Shown piece after piece: positions 12,814 through 17,881 of a stretch of DNA of 17,881 nucleotides; position 1 is the stretch's first letter; each line of letters starts with the position of its first letter. The notes under the pieces are model-generated. The model saw nothing but the letters and a program-made list of their open reading frames with translations. It was not told the DNA's origin and made no database searches. The stretch lies in assembly GCA_900767405.1 (NCBI GenBank), contig CAAFZB010000048.1, forward strand, positions 1 through 17,881, written 5' to 3'. This DNA comes from Rikenellaceae bacterium. GTDB lineage: Bacteria; Bacteroidota; Bacteroidia; Bacteroidales; UBA932. A program made the position numbers and the translations under genes.

Positions 12814-14415
12814 TTACTTGTCGAACCCCCTCCAGTCTATGCGTCCTGTTTCGAACGGATGACAGGCTCTGTCAAGGGCTTTCATCGAATCCAGACGGGC
12901 TCCGGGGTTCTCCCCGGTAAGAATCCACATTTCATTCTGCCAACCAACGTTGCATCCTTCCGCCTTGAAAAGGCCGGTTGAGCCAATCCTTTGCAGAACC
13001 TTGAAATCGGGGTCTGAAGGGTCAAGGTCCAGATAAGGCTGAATGCGGGCTCCGGCCTCCAGCAGGACGGTTTGCACCTCACGCACATCCACATCCCTCA
13101 CAGGGCAGGCATCCCTTACGGCAAGCGCGGCAATGACCCCCGCCGCCTGCCCAAGTTCCATAACTACGGGCTGAAGCCGGGTCGCTCCCTCTATCGAATT
13201 GTCCACCGATATGGATTTCTCGGCCACTATCAGATTTTCCACCCCTTTGGGAATCATCACCCCGGCAGGAACCGTGAAAGACGGAATCGGAGTATAAGAT
13301 TTGTGCAGATTCCTCCAGTCGGGATTGGCATAGTGGTGATGGTCCACCGGATAGTCCCCCACCGCAACGCCCGCTCTGTAAAGAGGCTCCGGATAATCGT
13401 ACGGGTTCTTCACCGCTTCGAAGGTAAGCCGGGCTTCCCCCTCTATCCTCCGGCTCTCCCTGAAGTACGGGATGAACGGAAGACCGTCGCGGGTAGGGAA
13501 TTCATCATCGGCTATGCCGATATTCTTCATCCCCAGTTCGGTCTGGATAAAATACAGATAGCCCAGGGCCTTGTTTTTTGCATCGTTATTCGCCTTTTGC
13601 CGGCAGGTCCTGTCGGCATCCACCACCTCGGCGTACCAGTCGTTACCCTCAATAGGCCAGTTGAGCATAATCTTCCCGCCCGGCAGACGGCCGTAGCTCA
13701 TCATCATCTCCGGGCTCCAGAGAACCTGCCCCTTGGAAGTTTCGGGGTTGTTCAGAGGGTTGAGGCAGCAGTTTACATAATTTTCGCGATTGTAGTTCCG
13801 AGGCTTGGGTATAGTCCTGTCGGCCCCTGGACCGTAGTCCTTGGCAATTATTACATAGGTGAGGTCCTGGGTTATCCCGTTTTCGTCGCCAACCTCATAC
13901 CTGGCCCCGCATTCCTTTGCCGCCCCGCCGAGTTCGGTACCGTCTATAAGTACCTTGCAGGCATACCTGCGGCCGTTGGCGTTTACCACCCAGCCGCTGC
14001 CGCGTTTACGGATATAGCGGAAATTAACGTCCTTCATTACGGTAAGAGCCTGCTCTTTCCCGCACATATTGTCGAGGACCCGGGCTCCCACGTGAGGTTC
14101 GAAAAGGATATTGCTGACCCAGCCCGTCCGTAGCGCTTCGTAACCCCCGTAGCGCTGCGCCAGGGAATCGCAGAACTCCCCGAAGATGCCGGCGCGCAGC
14201 CTGTAGCACCCGTCGATGGCACTGACTCCAGCGCTGGTAAGCATTCCTCCGAGCCAGGGAGTCTGCTCCAGTATAAGGGTACGGGAACCCATCCTGGCAC
14301 TCTGAACAGCGGCGGCGGTACCAGAAGCCCCGCCGCCAACTACAATAACGTCATATTCCAAGGTGCTGCAGGATATGCAGCAGATTGCCGCAAGGGCAAA
14401 CGTGGATATTCTCAC
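12814..14415 (-). CDS. Exported FAD-dependent oxidoreductase
   Basis: A 533-residue protein of the FAD_oxidored family (PF12831 type). The dinucleotide-binding motif VIVVGGGASGTAAA (23-36) follows a short hydrophobic N terminus with Cys16 preceded by Ser. This suggests a lipoprotein anchored in the membrane and exported without a twin-arginine signal. Glu50 (ILEQ) is the usual ribose contact, followed by WLGGMLTSAGV (54-64). Near the C terminus the pattern NLIVAEKSISVDNSIEGATRLQPVVMELGQAAG holds the second FAD contact typical of the family. The substrate is unknown; relatives often sit in polysaccharide-use loci. The start is GTG 14415, 3 bases after the upstream stop codon; a later ATG start would delete the Rossmann motif. 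It is downstream of, and probably co-transcribed with, the PepSY-like gene. Confidence 0.88.
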   Translation of the reverse strand: MRISTFALAAICCISCSTLEYDVIVVGGGASGTAAAVQSARMGSRTLILEQTPWLGGMLTSAGVSAIDGCYRLRAGIFGEFCDSLAQRYGGYEALRTGWVSNILFEPHVGARVLDNMCGKEQALTVMKDVNFRYIRKRGSGWVVNANGRRYACKVLIDGTELGGAAKECGARYEVGDENGITQDLTYVIIAKDYGPGADRTIPKPRNYNRENYVNCCLNPLNNPETSKGQVLWSPEMMMSYGRLPGGKIMLNWPIEGNDWYAEVVDADRTCRQKANNDAKNKALGYLYFIQTELGMKNIGIADDEFPTRDGLPFIPYFRESRRIEGEARLTFEAVKNPYDYPEPLYRAGVAVGDYPVDHHHYANPDWRNLHKSYTPIPSFTVPAGVMIPKGVENLIVAEKSISVDNSIEGATRLQPVVMELGQAAGVIAALAVRDACPVRDVDVREVQTVLLEAGARIQPYLDLDPSDPDFKVLQRIGSTGLFKAEGCNVGWQNEMWILTGENPGARLDSMKALDRACHPFETGRIDWRGFDK

Positions 14416-14418
14416 AGA

Positions 14419-14856
14419 TTAGTCGTCAAGTCTTATGAAATTGCCTTTCTTGCCAAAAACAAGGTCAAGGTCATTGTCAAGTTCTACTTCTATCGAGAAC
14501 CTCTCCTTGTCCACCTTCACGATTACGGAATTTGGGAAATTCGCATTTACATAGGCGGTGATTCCCTCAGGAACGAGTGCCAGCACGGTAGCGGGAACCG
14601 CAGTGTACTTGCAGTCAACCTTATCCCACTCTCCGGCCCTGGTGAAATCCAGCTCTGTGCCATCTGCCATTCTTACCTCATACTTGCCGTCGTCAAGCTT
14701 TGCATAGGAAACCTGGCTGTCGGCGAAATGAGTGGTAATGAATGTCTTTGCACCCTGAGGCAGCTGATCATAGGTAACAATCATATCCCTGGCGCAGGCA
14801 TTTACCCAGAATAACGTGAAAACAGCGGCAACCGCAATAGTGATAATCCTTTTCAT
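14419..14856 (-). CDS. Periplasmic PepSY-like (DUF2874) protein
   Basis: A 145-residue exported protein with a signal peptide at about 1-22 (MKRIITIAVAAVFTLFWVNA, then CARD; Cys21 may be lipidated). The mature part holds two copies of the PepSY-like unit: LPQGAKTFITTHF to the DFTRAGEWDKVD stretch (32-81), and VPEGITAYVNANFPNS to FGKKGNFIRLDD (96-145). Each begins with a Leu/Val-Pro-x-Gly helix cap followed by beta strands, as in the DUF2874 family of gut Bacteroidota, whose function is not established. ATG 14856 is chosen because the signal peptide begins there and a -7 box lies just upstream; the open frame continues upstream but overlaps the GH31 gene end. The FAD oxidoreductase gene starts 3 bases after its stop codon. 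GH31 ends 52 bases upstream. Confidence 0.88.
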   Translation of the reverse strand: MKRIITIAVAAVFTLFWVNACARDMIVTYDQLPQGAKTFITTHFADSQVSYAKLDDGKYEVRMADGTELDFTRAGEWDKVDCKYTAVPATVLALVPEGITAYVNANFPNSVIVKVDKERFSIEVELDNDLDLVFGKKGNFIRLDD

Positions 14857-14890
14857 ATCTGTAAAATTTAGTTGTAATCTCCATTCGGTA

Positions 14891-14898
14891 CAAAAGTA
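14891..14898 (-). promoter_or_regulatory. -7 box before the PepSY-like gene
   Basis: TACTTTTG on the minus strand matches TAnnTTTG and lies 34 bases before ATG 14856, in the 52-base gap after GH31. The -33 element is not clear (TTTG 11 bases away and TTG 24 bases away). It would let the PepSY-like and FAD oxidoreductase genes be expressed apart from GH31. Confidence 0.5.
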
Positions 14899-14908
14899 AA
14901 AATTTTTC

Positions 14909-17698
14909 TCAAATCTTGAGAACAACTTCTTCTCCACCATATTCCACGACTTTGGGCTGCACCGCGTCAAGTCCGTTGAAACATACCAGAATGTGTTTTT
15001 TCTGCGACATCTGTGGGAACGAACCTTCCCTCCGGCCTATCGTGAGTGTTCCGGCGGCGTCATCCCAGTGAACGGGAACCTTGCAGTATTGCCCCTCTTC
15101 GTAAGCATAGCTGGTTCCATCGTCTTCATAAAGCACAAAGTCGGCATCGGCCCCGGTGTTTACCAGAATCTTGAGGTTGTCCTGAGCCTCTGCCGTATTC
15201 ATAACAGGATTGCCTGTGACAAGTATGCTGCCTGCGCGCAGATACAGCGGGATACGGTCCAGAGGTGCGGGGGCAACGTGACTGCATCCGCCTTCAACGG
15301 CCTTTCCGTCATACCAGTCATACCATCTTCCCTGTGGCAGATAGACCTTGCGGGAACGGGCACCGTACTCATATACGGGACAGACCATAACGGCGGGGCC
15401 TAACATAAACTGGTCCGACACCTCAAGCGATGCTGCATCGTCGGTAAAGTCCATCACCAGCGGTCTCATAAGCGTATAATCTTCGAAATGCACCTTGGCG
15501 GCCAAAGAATACAGGTAAGGCATAAGGGCATAACGGAGTTTGTCGGTCTCTACTATTATACCGTAGGTTTCATCATCCTGCGGAGCTATGTTCCAGGGTT
15601 CGCGGCAAGGCCACTGTCCGTGGGCACGGTACAACGGGCAGAATACTCCCCACTCGTGCCAGCGGGCCTGAAGTTCCCGCCATTCCCTAAGGTCTTCATT
15701 CACCTTGCCCCCCGATTCAAAAAGCTGCTGGGCTGCCGAGTACCTGCCCTCAACACTGAAACCTCCGATATCCTGCCCCCAGAACGGAATGCCCGAAATC
15801 GAGTAATTGAGCCCGGCGCTAATCTGAGCTTTCATATCTTCCCAGCGAGTACCTATATCTCCGCTCCACGATGCAGTGGAGTAGCGCTGCAGCCCGGCAA
15901 AACCGTTGCGGGTAAGCAGGAACACCCTCTTTTGCGGGGAATCCCTGCGCTGCCCTTCGTATATGGCCCGGGCATTCATAAGAGCATAGGCGTTGAAATA
16001 CTGAGCCGACGGGCCAAGAGCCGTAGGACCGCACATCGCCTTGCGGAAATCCATATCCGTACAGTCGTGGATATTGGGTTCGCTGGCATCCATCCACCAG
16101 GCGTCTACTCCCAAAGGAAGCAGGTGGTCTTTCATCTGCTGCCAGAACAGGGAGCGGGCTCCGTCGGAATAGGCGTCATAGAAAGATTGCTCGTATCCCA
16201 GCCAGTCTATCACCTTCTGGTCTACGGGGACTCTGTATATCCAACCGTTGCTGTCAAACTCGTCGAAATGCTCTGTTCCAACGTAGAACTTGGGCCATAC
16301 CGATATCATAAAACGGCCGCCCATAGCGTGGATGCTGTCAACCATCCCCTTGGGATCGGGAAAACGGCCCGGGTCGAATTCGTGACTTCCCCATTGGTCG
16401 GGCAGCCAGTACTGCCAGTCCTGGACTATGTTGTCTATAGGTATCTGCCTGTCCCTGAACTCTTTGAGGGTAGAGAGCACCTCAGATTGGGTAGAGTAGC
16501 GCTCGCGGCTCTGCCAATAGCCGAGGGCCCATTTCGGGATTATGGGACTCTTTCCCGTAAGAGTACGGTAGCCCTTTATTACTTCGTCCACATTGTCGCC
16601 GCAGACGAAATAATAGTCTATGCCGTTCTGCATTTCTCCCCACCAGCTCATCCGGTTTCGCTGCTCGTCCGGGACAGGGCTCAGAACGCGGAGCGCATTA
16701 TAGCTTACGCCTCCGTCGGGTTCCCACTTTACCTTTAAGCTGTACTTCCTGCCGGCCTCCATATCCAGAGTGAACTTGCGGCCGTTGGGATTCCAGGCAG
16801 TACGCCAGATTTCGGGAACAACCTCGCGGTCATCGACATACACCTTGGTATATCCGGCATAATAGAGATAGAAGCTGTGCAGGCCGTTCTCCCTGGGCTC
16901 AAGGCTGCCTTCGAAAATGACCTTGGAGCCGTTGAAATCGAAGCCTTCGGGAGAATTCTTCACTATGTCGCACTGCGGAGTGCGAAGATACTCCTGTTCA
17001 AGATTGGTCTCCCTGCGTTCCAGAACAGTTCCGTCGGCAGCGAGATAGCGCCCCGTGAGAGCGCCTGCATTGCCGTATCGGTCATAAAGGGTAAATACGT
17101 CGCTAAGCTGCGCATAAGGACGGGGATCGCCCCAGCGGCAGAAACTGTAGCTGTCCCAGAGTATTCCGTACCTACGGGACGAAACCACAAAAGGCACCGA
17201 AATCTTGGTATTGTACTGAAACAGTTCCTCGTTTTTTCCTTTGTAGTTCCATTCGTCGGCCTGATGCTGGCCCAGTCCGTAGAAGGCTTCTCCATCTGGA
17301 GAGTCGAAAGTCTGCTGTACCGTATAGGCCTTAACGCCGTCGGCCTCGAAAGGTGTGAAACTGCGGGAATGTTCCGAAAGAAGTTTTTCCCCGTTGCGGA
17401 AAAACTCCACCCGTCCGTCCTGCCTGTCCACCCTTGCGGTCAGCCCCTCACTTGTAATTTCGACATACTCCGATGTCTGCCGCTTCGTACATCCGGCACT
17501 GCCGGGCACGGGCAGCACACAAAGGGATTTCTCCTTCGGGAACGACTCCCCTTTTGCAACGGATGTCACGTGCATTATCCCGGGAGCAACTGCTTCGACT
17601 CTTGTGGCGCTGTTCTCTGTGTGAACAATAATCTCATTTGGCCGTGCACATCCAATGGACAACAGACACACAATTGAAAAAATGGCCTTACTTCTCAT
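14909..17698 (-). CDS. GH31 alpha-glycosidase lipoprotein with PA14 insert (alpha-xylosidase or alpha-glucosidase)
   Basis: A 929-residue retaining glycoside hydrolase. The signal peptide ends in the lipobox LSIGC with Cys17, so it is a lipoprotein. Order: an N-terminal beta-sandwich (about 25-215, including FYGLGQHQADEWNYKG, 139-154); an inserted PA14-like domain (about 222-345, with the YYAGYTKVYVDD core, 279-290); the catalytic barrel (about 385-735); and C-terminal beta domains (to 929). The nucleophile is Asp537 in WWMDASEPN and the acid/base is Asp614 in WSGDIGTRWED. The PA14 insert and overall length resemble the xyloglucan alpha-xylosidase BoGH31A of Bacteroides ovatus, making alpha-xylosidase the first guess; alpha-glucosidase cannot be excluded. 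ATG 17698 is chosen because the signal peptide starts there; the open frame runs on to 17779, past the promoter. There is no SusC/SusD pair nearby. Confidence 0.95.
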   Translation of the reverse strand: MRSKAIFSIVCLLSIGCARPNEIIVHTENSATRVEAVAPGIMHVTSVAKGESFPKEKSLCVLPVPGSAGCTKRQTSEYVEITSEGLTARVDRQDGRVEFFRNGEKLLSEHSRSFTPFEADGVKAYTVQQTFDSPDGEAFYGLGQHQADEWNYKGKNEELFQYNTKISVPFVVSSRRYGILWDSYSFCRWGDPRPYAQLSDVFTLYDRYGNAGALTGRYLAADGTVLERRETNLEQEYLRTPQCDIVKNSPEGFDFNGSKVIFEGSLEPRENGLHSFYLYYAGYTKVYVDDREVVPEIWRTAWNPNGRKFTLDMEAGRKYSLKVKWEPDGGVSYNALRVLSPVPDEQRNRMSWWGEMQNGIDYYFVCGDNVDEVIKGYRTLTGKSPIIPKWALGYWQSRERYSTQSEVLSTLKEFRDRQIPIDNIVQDWQYWLPDQWGSHEFDPGRFPDPKGMVDSIHAMGGRFMISVWPKFYVGTEHFDEFDSNGWIYRVPVDQKVIDWLGYEQSFYDAYSDGARSLFWQQMKDHLLPLGVDAWWMDASEPNIHDCTDMDFRKAMCGPTALGPSAQYFNAYALMNARAIYEGQRRDSPQKRVFLLTRNGFAGLQRYSTASWSGDIGTRWEDMKAQISAGLNYSISGIPFWGQDIGGFSVEGRYSAAQQLFESGGKVNEDLREWRELQARWHEWGVFCPLYRAHGQWPCREPWNIAPQDDETYGIIVETDKLRYALMPYLYSLAAKVHFEDYTLMRPLVMDFTDDAASLEVSDQFMLGPAVMVCPVYEYGARSRKVYLPQGRWYDWYDGKAVEGGCSHVAPAPLDRIPLYLRAGSILVTGNPVMNTAEAQDNLKILVNTGADADFVLYEDDGTSYAYEEGQYCKVPVHWDDAAGTLTIGRREGSFPQMSQKKHILVCFNGLDAVQPKVVEYGGEEVVLKI

Positions 17699-17722
17699 AT
17701 TTCCCTTGTATTTTGTCTTTGA

Positions 17723-17754
17723 CAAATATAACAATTCTGCGCGACCTTGCGCAA
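17723..17754 (-). promoter_or_regulatory. Promoter of the GH31 gene
   Basis: On the minus strand TTG (17754-17752) is followed after 21 bases by TATATTTG (17730-17723), 24 bases before ATG 17698. The layout matches the Bacteroidota -33/-7 pattern, one base or so wider than ideal. It excludes longer GH31 starts at 17779. Confidence 0.6.
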
Positions 17755-17825
17755 TACGCGAGTGACTGCGTCCGCGCAACTTTTGTCCGGGGGAATGAAT
17801 GGGCGCAGCGTAAGCGGTTACGATG

Positions 17826-17881
17826 TAAGCCGGATTCCGTGCGTCAGAATAGCGATTTCACGCACGTAACACTAGTTTTGA
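17826..17881 (-). ncRNA. rnpB: Possible 3' end of RNase P RNA (runs off the window)
   Basis: On the minus strand GAATCCGGCTTA (17837-17826) resembles the highly conserved 3' segment of bacterial RNase P RNA (AGAACCCGGCUUA in E. coli), whose CCGGCUU forms the 3' half of helix P4. Directly before it is a 7-bp hairpin, CGTGCGT/ACGCACG (17866-17860 with 17844-17838), in the position where E. coli has a short hairpin leading into the same segment. Against the call: the usual ACAGAA reads ACGGAA, the GAUGAAUG stretch expected upstream is not clear, and the 5' half lies outside the window. Bases 17755-17825 hold nothing else I recognise. Confidence 0.35.

Noticed and set aside
13072..14133. Plus-strand open frame of 353 codons
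   Set aside because: It is antisense to the FAD oxidoreductase, with a composition that mirrors that gene and no start signals or family motifs.
14903..14920. Possible terminator of GH31: CTCAA/TTGAG hairpin followed by A and T runs on the minus strand
   Set aside because: The stem is only 5 AT-rich pairs with a 3-base loop and overlaps the stop codon, so it is too weak to call.
14857..14970. Upstream extension of the PepSY-like gene by 38 codons
   Set aside because: It would overlap the end of GH31, lies upstream of the -7 box at 14891-14898, and would bury the signal peptide.
15488..16738. Long plus-strand open frame of 416 codons
   Set aside because: It is wholly antisense to the GH31 catalytic domain, which has intact family motifs; the frame shows no recognisable domain or promoter.
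16877..17677. Plus-strand open frame of 266 codons
   Set aside because: It is antisense to the N-terminal part of the GH31 gene; a shadow frame.
12814..17698. Complete polysaccharide utilization locus
   Set aside because: GH31 with its PA14 insert suggests one, but no SusC/SusD pair, hybrid two-component regulator or extracytoplasmic sigma/anti-sigma pair is present in the window.
1..17881. CRISPR array, insertion sequence, prophage or toxin-antitoxin genes
   Set aside because: No regularly spaced repeats, transposase, integrase, phage structural motifs or small paired toxin/antitoxin frames could be found on either strand.

Overview
The window looks like a chromosomal segment from a member of the Bacteroidales (Bacteroidota). 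The best support is a set of promoters matching the phylum's TAnnTTTG -7 box, some with a TTG or TTTG about 19-21 bases upstream, lying a short distance from start codons. Shine-Dalgarno sites are mostly absent, and the gene families are typical of gut or rumen Bacteroidales: a head-GIN (DUF2807) protein, DUF4434, DUF5009, a PepSY-like (DUF2874) protein, a GH31 lipoprotein with a PA14 insert, and a K+-dependent membrane pyrophosphatase. I cannot place it to genus. There is no phage, transposase, CRISPR array or SusC/SusD pair.

Layout. Positions 1-381 hold a tRNA-Leu(CAA) gene with a canonical promoter and a strong intrinsic terminator, followed by a REP-like cluster of palindromes. A plus-strand gene for an AlkZ-related protein of unknown role (382-1218) converges on a minus-strand ion-transport block read from 7818 down to 1228. 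That block encodes TrkH, TrkA, a HGSNAT-like membrane acyltransferase, a K+-stimulated Na+(H+)-translocating pyrophosphatase and a secreted GIN-repeat protein. Gaps between these genes are 25-40 bases. A K+ uptake system therefore sits beside a pump whose sequence marks it as K+-dependent.

From a divergent promoter region at 7819-7954, a tight plus-strand operon (7955-12810) encodes a Tat-exported DUF4434 TIM-barrel protein, a sugar-porter MFS permease, a DUF5009 membrane protein and a secreted metallophosphoesterase. The junctions are 7 bases, a 4-base overlap and 2 bases. It reads as a carbohydrate handling cassette: exported glycosidase-like protein, sugar uptake, membrane acyl transfer and extracytoplasmic phosphoester cleavage. 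The substrate is not known to me. It is the best candidate here for an undescribed system.

Converging on it with only 3 bases between stop codons is a second minus-strand group read from 17698 to 12814. This holds a GH31 alpha-glycosidase lipoprotein (alpha-xylosidase or alpha-glucosidase), a small PepSY-like periplasmic protein with its own promoter, and an exported FAD-dependent oxidoreductase. The last ~56 bases may hold the 3' end of the RNase P RNA gene on the minus strand, a tentative call. No stretch longer than 300 bases lacks a gene.
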